From: Ascidia mentula
Taxonomy: Eukaryota > Chordata > Ascidiacea > Phlebobranchia > Ascidiidae
Length of the DNA: 64,000 nt
Direction: 5' to 3'
Assembly: GCA_947561715.1 (NCBI GenBank)
Contig: OX387203.1
Span: 434,001 to 498,000 of the forward strand
The notes under the pieces were generated by a model, which was given only the letters and a program-made list of their open reading frames with translations, was not told the DNA's origin and did not search any database. Every line of letters begins with the position of its first letter. Position 1 is the stretch's first letter. A program made the translations under genes and the position numbers. Shown piece by piece: positions 13,485 through 25,800 of this stretch.

Positions 13485-15250
13485 CTACCTCATTCTCTCC
13501 TTTTTCTGTGTTCGCTTTTTCTCTTTGTCTTTGCGTTCATTTTTCTTAATCTTTTGAAGTTCTCTGTCGTGCTAAAAGGTCAATTTGTTTCTGTTATTGA
13601 GCTGCAGAGAGCGGCCACTGGTTCAACCTATCAGGTCTCATCAGTGCAACTAGTTGAATAAAGACGGTCATTTGGAAAACTAGCCAAAGTGGTGACTTTG
13701 CTGATGTTAATCTGTTGGGTATTAAACTAGGTAAAACAAGTCTTTAACAATCCTAAGATGAACACAATATGTCCAAGCAACTGCATGAGAACCAAAGGCA
13801 TGTAATTGTTAGCATGTACATAAATTACATTGCTTGTTTTTTTTTACAAATAAATATATACAGTAAATTTATTGTAGTAGCATTTCATACAATGGCATGA
13901 TTAGCAGGATCACCCAACTGCGTAGGACCTTGCTTGGCGATCACAGGTATTGTATCATGATTATAGGGTTTACAGGCTTGGCAGCCCAGGCATTGCAGCC
14001 TAGCTGGACCAGCCACTTTTTTCTGCACCACATATTGTACCTTATCTTTCTCCTTCTTCTTCTCCGCCAAATCTTTTTGTTTGATTCTTTCATGTTTTTC
14101 AGCCTGACTAACTGAAGCAGCATTGGTGTTTTTGAAAACTTCCAAAGCATCATCTGCAATAATTAAATTGGATTAAGTAAAAATTTTAACACAAATTAAA
14201 AGTCGGCAATAAAAAGCCTCACAACAATACAGTTTAATAGAACAAGTTTGAACTTACCAACTGATTTGACTTTTGATTCTTTCTGAGTTGCAGCAGTTTA
14301 TCCAAAAATAATTTCGCTAAGAAAAACAATTATATGCTGACACCTAAATCTACATAGGTCTTCTGCTTTTTTGTCAATAAATGTTCAAAAAAATTAATTT
14401 CACGCTGCCAGAGGTTTAAGGATATTGTGTTGTGGATTCTGCAGCTTCATCATCAACCGAGCTATACATGGCAATAACAGATTGCTTTACAGCATTAGAT
14501 TGTGTGGATGGCTCTGCAAAACAAGAAATGTAACATTATGCTTGTAAGTAGTGCAGCCATTAAATTTTCCATACCATCTAGCAAAATTAGGTTTTTTGCA
14601 TTGTCACTCTTCAAGCGTTGTCCTGATAGTGCAGTACATTCATACTTCAAACAAATACAAGACTTACTTGTTTCTTTAACACGGAATTGTTGCTGGCTTG
14701 CTTCAACATGAGCTGCGAGGATATCATCAATTCCTTGTTTATCAGCTGCACAACATTTTCATAAACATTAAAGAACAACATTTGAATCTAACATTTTAAA
14801 GCCAACAAAATATTGCTGAGCATTCAAAAACCAAAAAATATAAATTCGCACCAGTTTTAAGTTCTCCCCCCTTGTTGTCTTGTGTTTTGGCCCAATTGTC
14901 GATTAATTCATCAGACAATTTATCGCACACATCCTGAAACAAACAAAAATTAGTCCTAAATCAGATCAATTACGCACCACAAAACGATACCTTTTACAAA
15001 TTCGACATTGAGTTACTTTTATCAAATATTTGAGGTCTAAACATTAAAATCTGAAATGGAAGCACTAAAAATTTACCTCTTCCAACATCGATCCGAGGAC
15101 CTCATTCAAAGCCTCTTTTTTCTCAGATTCCTCATCATTTTCATCAAGGATTCCAGTGATGTACGAAGTATAAACTTCCGCATCAATACCAAGAGAAGTA
15201 AGTTTGGAGCACAACCAGCCCTCAAAGTTCATTTTCCCACCATTTGCCAT
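13485..15250 (-). CDS. CCDC43: Coiled-coil domain-containing protein 43 homolog
   Basis: Seven exons (5' to 3'): 15250-15077, 14933-14852, 14745-14668, 14513-14426, 14286-14258, 14153-14041, 13571-13485, giving 216 residues (human 224). The N-terminus (NFEGWLCSKLTSLGIDAEVYTSYITGIL) matches the human [26 protein letters not shown] region. The C-terminus is a Lys/Glu-rich coiled coil (VFKNTN...KKKEKDKHDRELQKIKKNERKDKEKKRTQKK), very close to the human tail. The role is not well defined in any species. Two traps: exon 6 reads on without a stop past its donor (to 13885), but the conserved tail at 13571-13485 shows it is spliced; and exon 4 can only be joined to exon 5 in frame through an AT-AC intron (see separate entry). 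Confidence 0.93.
14287..14425 (-). other. U12-type AT-AC intron in CCDC43
   Basis: On the minus strand the intron begins ATATCCTT, the exact U12 AT-AC 5' splice-site consensus, and ends ...CTGCTGCAAC. Length 139 bp. No GT or GC donor exists between the conserved DDEAAES residues and the TAA that follows in this frame. Joining at AT...AC restores the frame (ACA CA|T CAG AAA) into the conserved VFKNTN coiled coil. The branch-point match is the weak part: GGATAAAC lies about 10 nt before the acceptor, and TTTCTTAGC is further away. Confidence 0.8.
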
Positions 15251-18200
15251 CTGTTATCCAACAATACATTGTTTAAACAACAGTTGAAACTTCTGTCTTT
15301 ATTTCTACTTTGCAATTTGTATTGAGTATTTTGCTGAAAATGGCGAAAATTTGAAAAAAAACAATGTGTTTATATAGCACAAGTTCAAAATATAATAAAA
15401 CTCTTTGAATCGTGATTGGAAAGTTTATAATTCACTAATGACAATGTACGGCCTAGCCAAAGTTTTTCGAATAATTTTGTTATTTTTTTAAGCTTTACTG
15501 TCAGATTATAGTATTGATGAAGAATGTGATAGCCGGGTGCACAAAGCAAGGAGGCAATTTACCTCCCAGTATATTTTTGAAAAACATTGTGGCTCCATTT
15601 GTGTGTGCGATTTTTCGCTCGTTTTGGGAGGTTTTGTGCGAGAAACAAGAATCTAATTTGCGTTGCTAGGTTGTCCACTCCAACATAATAACACAATACA
15701 TTATTTACGAGGGAATTGCTTGAACTCGCTTCACTGCATGATAATTAGGAGTTTCTAGAAATCAAACACAAAACTTTCCATTCCTTAGTAACTATCACGT
15801 GTAAAGCATAGGTGAATAACCGCGCGGTTCTTTCCCGAATAATATAACCGCTATGTGGCGAAAAAGAGTTCTAACATCTTAAAATAAATTACTAACCTCA
15901 GGGATTTATCGTGATTTTCAGTTTTGTTGAAAACAGATTCCTGCGCAACTTTGAACGTTAAAATAGTGTGGTTGGGACAAATTTCAACAAAAATGGATAA
16001 AAATCATTTGCAATTATTGTATGTACATGAAACCGCATTTCAAAACCACCTTGGTTAAAACCGCTAAATTTGTACGCCGGCGAACCAACAGAGCAAACAC
16101 ACAAAATGCCAGAAATAAGCCGCAAACAACGCCCCCAAATGTCGCTTATTGCTCGCTGATTATGTGGTGAGTTAAGTCCATCATGTATGCAATTCAAAAC
16201 ATCATGAATGCAATGCAAAACCACAAAATTTAGGACATGCATGGGTTTTGTTTCTGAACGTTGTGGATTTTAAGGGGTCGCACACAATAACAGCTTTGTT
16301 CGATTTCTGTATTTTCGATGCTATATGGTTTGCTCAGTGATTTTTTTTATTTTTGCTGCCAATTAAACCAGTAGCAACCAACGGCATTTTCAGACGTATG
16401 TCTACTATCAATGCATTGCCGATGAAACAACGACCAAAACATCCTTGCGGTGTGTGCCAGGACAAAACGGTGATGGGTTAATACACTGACGTCTTCCTGG
16501 CAACGTAAACCCGCAAACTGGTGATGATTGTCAGCACTCGTTTCACATCACGATGTCGTGTTTCGCTGCATTACACGCTCTTCGCATAACAAACCAACAG
16601 TTTCCTACCACACCATGCTATCACTGTATCTTCTCACTGCGTCGCTTGATTGTCGGCTTTATGATGCGCGTTGAATCACAAATCATGTAAAATCCCATTG
16701 TAGGGAACCTTCTCTTTCTACATTCAATCTAAATATAGGTTTTCTTACTGGTCTAAACATCATATTAGTTTCTGAGAAACTTAAACATTACCTTTTGCTG
16801 CCTTAGTAAGTAAGAACATCGAAAAGTTGATCAACAGTTTAATAACAGGAACAAAACGTTAGTGTAATTTATTATGGTAAAAGAGACTGCTGCCTTCCGC
16901 ACATTAAGAACATGAAGCAAACCAATAAAACAAAAATACGGAGATTTGCAATATTACAAAAACATAGCAACAAAGGTCGAGCGGTTTAAAAAACAATCGC
17001 AGCAGATACAGAATGTCACGTGGTTTTGGTTGCTTAACGAGGTATGACAAAATCTCTTTTGTGCTGGTGGGAAGTTTGATATCGTAGGGCAAGATCGTGG
17101 GGGAGAAGTGGCATTTAATATTTGCAACGAACAACCACATTAGCATTACAGCAGGGTTTTGGATGCATCAAAATGTTTATTGCACAATGCAAAGAAACGC
17201 ATATGGCAATTTTGGCCTCAAACCGTTGGGATATTTTGTTGAACAACAGTAGTAAGCATGGTGAAGAAAATTATGGTCTGTGGAAGTTGGACTCAATTAA
17301 AAGGAAGGACATCTTAAAAACTCAATAACGCAACACCAAGATTTGTTAAAAGAGCAGAAATGAAACCAAATCTATTGAGACACCATGACACGAGGAAGTC
17401 AAGTTTTCACGTAAACAACAAGACGAAACGCTCCGTGTACTCGACGAGTGAAATTCTATTCTTAATCACTGCATTATTTAGTGTCTGGAATTTTGCGATT
17501 CGGCAATTGACCTTTTTGTACAACAGCAATTCTGAGAAGGCTGCGAGACTACAGGCGTTACTACGTGGGTCATCATCGAGTTGATTGTCTGTGAAAAGTC
17601 AGTTAGTTCCTACAGAACACGGGAAAACAGTCACATTGCACAGGAAGAACACCGACACAGTTACTGCAAGGCAATAATCACATATCACATTATGGGGGCA
17701 AGCTAAGTGTTAATCTCTTGACATAAGACATTGGGAATTTAGGCACATTTCCCATTGCAACAGCGGCATGTGCTTCGCTAAGCAGTTTTTCTTGGACCGT
17801 GCAATTGTGGCCAGGTTTTTGGCTACATTATTTCTTCCATGGCAACTTTATAAAACGAAGTAAATACACAATTTAAATTGTTTAAGCTTGAATCATGGTA
17901 CACATGGGGAGGTTACTCATACTTTCTTTCCAATTGATCGTTTAAACAGAACCCTAATGGCCTTTAAGGCGGCAATTACCAGTTACAGTGAGTAAGGCCA
18001 CATTGATACAGCAATTAGACACAAACCCGAATCTGCAAGGAGTGGTGCTTGGCCAGACTGTCAAACACCTGTTTAATGAGCCAATTACGATACATTTGAA
18101 GTGTCTTAATGCCTACTGCCCGTTTCCTTATGCCAACCATTAATGCTTCAATAAATCAGATATTATTTTGAACGCAACACCCAACACCGCTGTTGCAACG

Positions 18201-19195
18201 GTTAACATGGAAGTAAACGCATACAAAAACATTAATCTTAAAGGCAGGCTTTAACGCATACAAATTACACAGAGTTATTGCAATAATAAAAACTTACATC
18301 TTAAAGAGATTGTGAATTTCTTTTCAAGGCGTTTGTGTTAGGGTTTCAATGCACAAATAACTAAGATGAAAGGCAACTTTGGTACACTCGGTTTCGGTGA
18401 AAAGCGGAAAGTGGGAGCGTACAAACTCCTCAGTGGAATCGGGAAACGGCATCTGGGTGTTAATAAACACGAATTCGACATATTCACTCGTCAAGTTCTT
18501 CTCCCCTGGGCAAGTGACACAGCCGGGGTGTTTAGGAATGGTAACAAGTGGAGCATCGAGAGATCGTATCGTTCCAGTCGAATAAATAAACAAAAGCGAT
18601 GGTTTGGTCAAACTTCCGCAACGAAAGTTAGCGCGGGGAACAAACAGAGCCAGTTATTGAAGAAGTTGATGAAAAACAGGAGGAGAGGGCGTGGATAAAC
18701 AGATTGTTTCAAGCAACTTTAAAGGGTGTCAGCACTTCGCTTCGGACTCGTTGTTATTTCACAGGAAATGACGACGAAGGATTGAACGCCCGCGTGCTTG
18801 CTCATACAATACGATGTCATATGCACGTGTGCGTGTGCATTAAAGCACGTACCATAGGCAAGGAAGTAAATGGGCAAGTCTGCTTCGGCGGCAAAGTAAT
18901 TAGACCCCAGCCAAACACACTGAAATTTTTAATAAGTTTCCTCGCTTCTTGTCTTAGCGTTGAATATGCAACTTGCCAACCCCCTTAACAAAGAGATTGT
19001 TCTTTTTCCACCTTTTTCCAGTGTTAATGAAAAAAAGCAACTTATGTCCAATACTTGCCGAAAAGCAGCCCCAACAACTGAGGAAGTTAATGGTAAAATA
19101 AGTTTTAAGTTAGGTTCACTTTTCACTCAAAGTATAACCTCCAAAATATTTTGCCTCTTGGTAACAAACTATACCAGACAGTAGGTACAATGGTC
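15251..19195. other. 4-kb stretch without a gene I can support
   Basis: Contains the CCDC43 promoter side (just above 15250) and probably a long 3' UTR of the TNFAIP8-like gene, since a minus-strand AATAAA lies at 16868-16873. Near 15413 there is a single TGATTGGAAAGTTTATAA that resembles the MITE terminal repeat without a convincing partner. Overlapping ORFs of 60-110 codons on both strands (17122-17584, 18324-18698) show no similarity I recognise. Confidence 0.4.
16868..16873 (-). terminator. Possible polyadenylation signal for the TNFAIP8-like gene
   Basis: Minus-strand AATAAA, 2.3 kb beyond the stop of the only upstream minus-strand gene. The assignment rests on the lack of any other gene between them. 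Confidence 0.25.
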
Positions 19196-19756
19196 TTATA
19201 TAACTCCCTCATCAATGAGTTCGTTAATGCGGGTTGCGATTGTTTTCAGTGAATTGGTGTGGGGTCCCCCAGATTCAAATAAAGCTTCCAGTAGTTCTGT
19301 GTCCCCAAGGATGTCGAACACGGAGTTTATTCTGTTCTGAGTTTTCTCTGTCACATGTTTTTCCACAAGTTGCTGCATAATTACGCGCCCCTCATTGATT
19401 TGGGTTGAAAGCACGTATTTGTCGAATGTGAAATCAACTTCATAGAAGCTGACTATTGTCATCGAAGTCATTTTGATTTTCTGCTGCAATTTGTCGGCAA
19501 GTTTCAGTTCTTCAGAAGTAAACTGGTCATTCCTGTGCAAGATGGCAATCTTCACCATAATTTTGATAACATTGTTCAACAATTTCTCTGCTTCTTTTTT
19601 ATTGGTCCTCGCCTTCTGAACTTTGTAAAACTCATCCAAGACGTCGTAAGTTTTTTCATCTATCAGCCTCTTGGTGAGATTTTTGTTGGCCATTTTACCC
19701 AGAATTTTCTTCTGCGCCCTCATTCCAAGGTCCTTTGATTTAATTTCGTCACCCAT
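19196..19756 (-). CDS. TNFAIP8-like (TIPE family) protein
   Basis: One exon encodes 186 residues from ATG 19754-19756, the usual length of the family. Recognisable blocks are AQKKILGKMANKNLTKRLID, DEFYKVQKARTNKKEAEKLL, IAILHRNDQFTSEEL, TIVSFYEVDFTFDKYVLS and the C-terminal INELIDEGVI. They match human TNFAIP8 almost motif for motif (AQKKILGKM, LAILYRNNQF, VVSFHQVDYTFDRNVL, INKMLDEENI). The family forms an all-helical barrel with a hydrophobic cavity that binds phosphoinositides; vertebrate members affect apoptosis, inflammation and migration. I cannot say which vertebrate paralog it is closest to. The frame stays open 26 codons upstream, but an AG at about 19792 (catcaatag) looks like an acceptor of a 5' UTR intron, so I use the ATG at the conserved start. 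Confidence 0.93.
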   Translation of the reverse strand: MGDEIKSKDLGMRAQKKILGKMANKNLTKRLIDEKTYDVLDEFYKVQKARTNKKEAEKLLNNVIKIMVKIAILHRNDQFTSEELKLADKLQQKIKMTSMTIVSFYEVDFTFDKYVLSTQINEGRVIMQQLVEKHVTEKTQNRINSVFDILGDTELLEALFESGGPHTNSLKTIATRINELIDEGVI

Positions 19757-22700
19757 GGTTAACGGTGCCAGTTGCAGAACTTCACTATTGATGATGTTTA
19801 TGTGCTTTGTAGCACCAACAAAAATTATCACCAACCGGTAAAATATTTAAATGCTAAAATCTACAAATCACACCCTGTGCAGTTAAACATGCTAAATACT
19901 TTTTATAAGTTCAAAAAAACACAACACTAACCAGACATTTTTTAAGCTTTTACATTTTGTACTTAGCCCAAGCACCTTTAACCATACACGAAACAAACGA
20001 CTGCTGTTTATTCACCCATGAAACATTAAGCTAATGCATTGCCCACACACCCAATACAGTCCTCGTATAATAAGAAAAAAATGCAAGTTTTTACTAAAAA
20101 CACTACAATTTTAGTGGTGAACAATTATGCAACTGAGACCAAAAAATTACTGCCAAGCACGGAGAAGCTTAATCTGGATAACAACAGGTGACAAAAGTTG
20201 TAATCTGCAGTTTAGTGTTGTATTAGCACACACATTCACTTGCCTTAAATACCTCAAGACAAATATGTTAATGTCACTTTAAGCAAACAGTGTTTGAGTT
20301 TGGTTTAAACAAGTGGTTTCACAAAGATTACAATCTTACACCTTATAATCACAGGCATTTTCAGCATTTTCTAATTCCACTTATAGTTATACAATGGAGA
20401 GCTTGCCAACATCCTTTTTTAAAACTAAAAATAAATTAAATAAAAACAGTTGAACTTTAATTGTAAGAGTTTATGTAATTTGCTGCATGCTTTGCATAGA
20501 ATATCAGAGAACCACTTTAAATAAATGTGAAGTAACCAAAAAAAACACTGAATATGCATGATGGAAACTGCATCAAGACTTAAAAAGGCCACAAAAGGCA
20601 AGCACACAAGGTAATTGTAGCAAGTATTCCAGCTTTCCTTATAAAGGCACCATGTCAGACATTACTAATAACTTGATTGACAAACCTCTGATCCTTAAAC
20701 AAATCTTGAATGATTCACTTTCACATGGGCAATTATTCAAGTAGCCGTCAGTCATTTATACCGGGTGATTTATATTAGGTAGCAGTCATGTTATCATAGT
20801 TAAGCCATAATATAACTGATTGATTTGTCATTAGTGACAGGCCTGCAGTTGCATCACACAGCAAGATTAAGAGGTCAAACTTTAAAAGAAAACCATTTAA
20901 AACCATGTAATTACTTTACAAGTGGAATTGGTTGTATTCAAAACAAAACACACATTTGTTAAAAAACAAATTTAACATTATAATTGTAGATAATTATCGA
21001 CAAAATCTAATTTAATCTAAAACTAACAAAAAATTAAGCTTCCCTGTATCTATCTAGTTTTTATAGAATCTATGGTGTATACACTATTACACAAATTTAT
21101 AAAGAGTCGGGGTTTCAAACAATGTGAGTTTACCAGCTAATACAAGTACCTGTTTGAGATTGCAACAATCATAATGTAAGCAACATGAACTATTTAACGT
21201 TATCTTTCTAGTGCAAAGAAAGAAAAAAACAAGTTGCATAAGCGAAATACTGCAAATTATGCAAGCACTGAGCTGACATTCGACATCTGGGATGACAACC
21301 ACAGCTCACAGTATCAGCGGAACACTCATGTCTGTCAATGGAGGACGTCCTAAAAAGCAAAATCATCACAGCGAAGTTGTGCAGCTCCACTGCATAGCGT
21401 TCTCCGCGAAGCAACGGCATTCGAAAACAACGCTTCATCGGTTTTGTTTGTCTGCGTCTGCGCCAATTACGCGGTTTTCGAAAAAGAAAAAAAGGACGCC
21501 GGGGTGGTTTCCCAATACGTCACAACCTGGGTTCTCTTGCAAAAATCCCCGAATAAGCCAGGGGTGACATTTAGAGTGGGTATATTTTTATGCGCTTTTG
21601 ACCACAGGTATGAAGGCGCATACCGCCTCCACGTTTACATTTGGTAAACCTACACATTTAACACATAATGGCAACTGTAAGCAGTCATTGCACGCACTGT
21701 AAACTTAATAGCTTAGAACGACATGAAACCGCCGTAAGGAATTTCAAAACCCCTGATCAAAACGTACCAAAAATTATATTGAATATATTTGGGTTGTTGC
21801 ATAAAGCGAAAGGCGGAAACCTTCGTACTACCAATTTTCGGGGACGCTTAAATTGTTTTTTATTGCTGAGATCCGTTGTAATCCACAAAGATTATATCAG
21901 CACGTGAAAATTACCTTCGGTATTAGCAAACGTGCTGGTATAGCAAACAAACACAATCTTTACGGATCAATGTATTTAATACTCACAGACAACGTGTGTC
22001 GAAGCAAAGAAAAACGAGAGGGGGAGAATGCGAGAAAAGAAAAGGGGAGATACAAACAATCCTCTACAGCAGGGCACGTGAGAGAAAACAGGCGTGCAAA
22101 GGTTATTGTACAGAATGTGGGGAAGAAGAAAAACTACGCAAATGGTAAATGCTTAAAGCTGCAACAGAAACCAAGCAAAGACAACACAGGAAAATGCTAC
22201 AAAAACATGTGATTATGATTAGCGGAAGATGTTCTGAAATGATGCATCACGCTACCCTACAATGCTGTACTCCTTATCATAACTCTCCTTCTTATCACAT
22301 ATGAAAAAAGTGGATGCTTAAATTTCGAGGGTAAGTCCACTGTGATGAATTGAATGCGGACAATTTTCTAACGTGGGACCTAATTGTGAGGAACAAACGC
22401 ACGTGGGCGATATAAGAGGCTTATACAAAAGCATTGCGCATGCGAAGGCATATGTGTACATATTGCCTATGTACTAAACACATATAGTGGTACACGATTC
22501 AACGAATATAACGGGTTGCAACATAGGGTTTTGATGCGGCTTGTACTTGGAAAGGTACAGAAGAAATATCACGAATTTTATCAAAAATCGGAAACCGAGG
22601 TTTGAAAACATTTCAAACCTTAAATATCAACAACAGAATTAATAAGGTTTGGTTGACTTGTTTTTGTCAATACCTTCTGAAGTAAAACAAACAATACTCT

Positions 22701-22851
22701 TGTTTTGTGGAATAATAGGAATGTTTCAACATTCTGTGCCATCGTGGAAAACAAATGCTCAACAACGCAATATTTTCACGCCGTTCTTTGCAAGTGCATG
22801 TTCACTGTCTCTGTAGCGCCAACGCGCGGGTGCACATAGCGCCAACAACGG
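19757..22851. other. 3-kb gap: TNFAIP8-like 5' side and FBXL 3' UTR
   Basis: Likely contains 5' UTR exons and the promoter of the TNFAIP8-like gene, and the 3' UTR of the FBXL gene. A slightly GC-richer block at about 21290-22500 with CpGs could be promoter sequence. Small ORFs there (21853-22212 and others) are lysine-rich and unrecognised; I do not call them genes. Confidence 0.35.
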
Positions 22852-25800
22852 TCACAAGATAGTGCAACAGCGGCAGTATCGTCTGCGTCCGCGTCTGTAC
22901 CGGTTTGGAGCGGAAGCATTCGCCGGTTGGTGCGCAAAGTAAGCGTGAATCTCAATCCCAGGCAAGGCGCTCTGTGATGTAACAAAGTAGAGGTATTACG
23001 TCACACTTAAAATAGAACATTATGTGCTATTTAAAATTAACATACTTACTGGATAAAAAAACGAATGCAGTGAAAGTTAAAGGTCAATAAGTCCTTACTT
23101 CTGGTAATATAGCTGGAAGTTTTTACGGTGAATTACCAAATAAAACAAAATTTTACAATGGAACAGTAGGAACAACCCCTTGTAAGTCATAATTGCAGCA
23201 AATACAATGCCTTGCAAGTAAAAACACAACAAAGAAACAAACAATGTCAAAAAACAAGCGCCGCAAACCCAATTGTACCTAGTTACAGCCTTGCAGCAAC
23301 ACATCATAATATAGTACAACGACAATCAGGGCATAAACGTTGAGGGGGTGGTGCAACAGATGGCTGTGGCGTGACTGGGGCAAAATAAGCATGAATCACG
23401 AGTTTAGGATTGTGCTCCTGATTCGTAACAAAAAATAATCAAGATTCAAAAAGGATAATGAAATGATCACATTAAGGGAATCCCCGATGGGAAACACGCA
23501 AAACCAAACAGGAAGGGTGGATTCGGTGAATAGCAGGATGGGAATTGGGATTCAATTATTGAGCCATGCAGAGGATGCGTCACGGTCGAATGGAAAGCCA
23601 GCCAACCATCACCGAAAAGAAGAAAATAAAAAATTGATTGTTAGTAAAACGCAATTGTTGCACACAGGTTTTGGTGCGTGGGCGGAATTATCTTGTGAGT
23701 GCTGACAAATTATCCTGGTTAATTAATCAAAACCCTCATTTCCTTACACTCATTTTATAGCTTAATTCTACCACAAACATATTTTAACCACAAACATATC
23801 AACAACCCAATGGTAAAAGACATTTAAACTCATAGAGGATATGTTTTACAGTGGACGAATGTTAACAAACGCAACACCATCAACAAAACAAATATGTACC
23901 TGTATGTGGCAATATTCACAGCACAAAATATAAAAGCACGGAATTATACAAGTATAATTCCAAACAAAGATGCTGAATAACAAATGTAGTGTTTAACAAA
24001 ACGACCCCCACCTTTAAACGATTGATCCCGGCCCTGGTGATCAGCTGGCAGTCGTAAAGTTCAAGACGACTAAGATTCTGAAATTGAAAATTTAAATCAC
24101 AAGATCAACTTATTGGGTTTAAATGACTTGCAATGCCATGTAAAAGCTTTTCATGGTACTTTATTATTGACCCATCAAAACACAATAGAAAACACCCACA
24201 CTAATTTTAGAGTTAAAAGGAACAAATTTTCCCCCATTAAAAAGTTTGGATGCCCGTGACATGAAGTAGAAACAAAACCTTGGGAAAACCAAGGAGTAGT
24301 TTTGAAATATTTCACACCTGGCAACCAACAAGGTGGTCGAGGCTTAAATCGGAAATCAGTGGACAATTGTCGAGTTCTAGCACCTCCAAGTGGTCAGTTG
24401 CACACAACCCAGATCCAAGATCTTGGATTCCTCCATCCGTTATGAGTTCACAGTGGGACAAGGTCTGCATAATGCAAGTTCTTAAAGTTTGATGGAAAAT
24501 AGATTAAATAAAATAGAGTTTACATTGGTGTAACACATTTATACCATGTGTATAAAACAATCAAAAAAACTAACTTATTTTATTCTAAATTTTTAAGATT
24601 GATTTTTTTGTTAACATGTACAACTTGCCAACTTCAGGTGACTGACGGCATCTTACCAGTTCAGTAAGTTTCAGGCAGTGCAGAGATAGATAGCGAAGTG
24701 TTCTGTCGGAAACTTGGACACATTCCTCAAGGTCAAGTCTTTCCAAATGAGGACAATTCTAAACACGGAAACAACCACATATTTAACACGTTGAAGTAAA
24801 GAATAAAATAATGACGGATAAATTTTAGAGTTAAGTAATGTTAAAAAATGTAAATACAACACAGAGCAGTTCCATAAAAAAAAAACATGTACTTGCTTAC
24901 GGCAAATTTTATAGAAAGGAATATGGAAGCATCGAATTATACAAGTATAATACAAAACAGTCAAATAGAGCAATCCTGCTTTGTTCGATGTAAATTAGAC
25001 TTAGGTAATAAAAAAAGCAAATTCTTTCTGAGATGTGTAAGGTCATTGTTAGTCCATGTGTGCCATGTTTTAAGTAACATAAAATAAAAGGTCAAATTCT
25101 ATTGATTTTTCTCTTTAGGCACTAATATGGTGCCACAAAATATTGAAGATCTAATAAAAAATTACACAGAGCAGTTTGTAAAAAGATATGATTTTTACTT
25201 TGTTCTTTTTGTTTTGTTGTTTTATACAAAAGTTATGGATGATTTTGGTAAACTTTGGTAAACTTGTCTTATTTGAAAGCCATTATATCTTTCATGTGCA
25301 TAGTAACTTTGCATGCAAATAAAAATGACCGAATTTTTTGAAATTAAGTTGTACAACAAATGAAACATTTCAAGATATTCTTACTTTTGCGAGGGCGACA
25401 AATCCTTCATCTGTTAAATTTCCACATGAGGCAACTTCGATAGTTTTCAGTTTTGGGCAATTTTGTGCCAATTCTTTAAGTGTGTTATCATTTGTGATGT
25501 TACACTCGGACAGCGATATCGTTTCAAGGTCATGACATTTTTCTGCAATTCGAACAACTCCGTCATCTGAGATATTCTGCAAATGTGAAAAAGAAACAAA
25601 ACAAATTAAACACCAACACTTTCTATCCCATATTTGATGGGACACTTTTTCAAATAAATTTTTACATGACAGAGAGATGGTATGTTTCACTTGGAACAAG
25701 AGCATTAAACATAAGCTAGGTTTTAAGTTACACAAGATATGAAACTGAAAAGTTTTTTTACTAAAGTAACAGAGGTCATTAACTCACCCCACATTTTTGA

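Noticed and set aside
13885..14040. In-frame extension of CCDC43 exon 6 (VQYVVQKKVAGPARLQ... to a TGA at 13885)
   Set aside because: A good donor (AAG|GTACAAT) precedes it, and the conserved CCDC43 tail is found in the exon at 13571-13485, which joins in frame. The extension is intron sequence.
15413..15785. Possible MITE (TGATTGGAAAGT ... ACTTTCCATTCC)
   Set aside because: Terminal repeats match poorly, and no target-site duplication was found.
16904..17146. 80-codon minus-strand ORF with a hydrophobic end
   Set aside because: No ATG-anchored family match and no exon junctions; lies in the presumed 3' UTR of the TNFAIP8-like gene.
18324..18698. Overlapping 95- and 110-codon ORFs on opposite strands
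   Set aside because: No similarity recognised, no splice or promoter support, both strands open at once; likely chance in a 3' UTR or intergenic region.
21853..22212. 119-codon Lys/Arg-rich plus-strand ORF
   Set aside because: Composition bias only (GENARKEKGRYK...); no similarity recognised and no gene structure around it.
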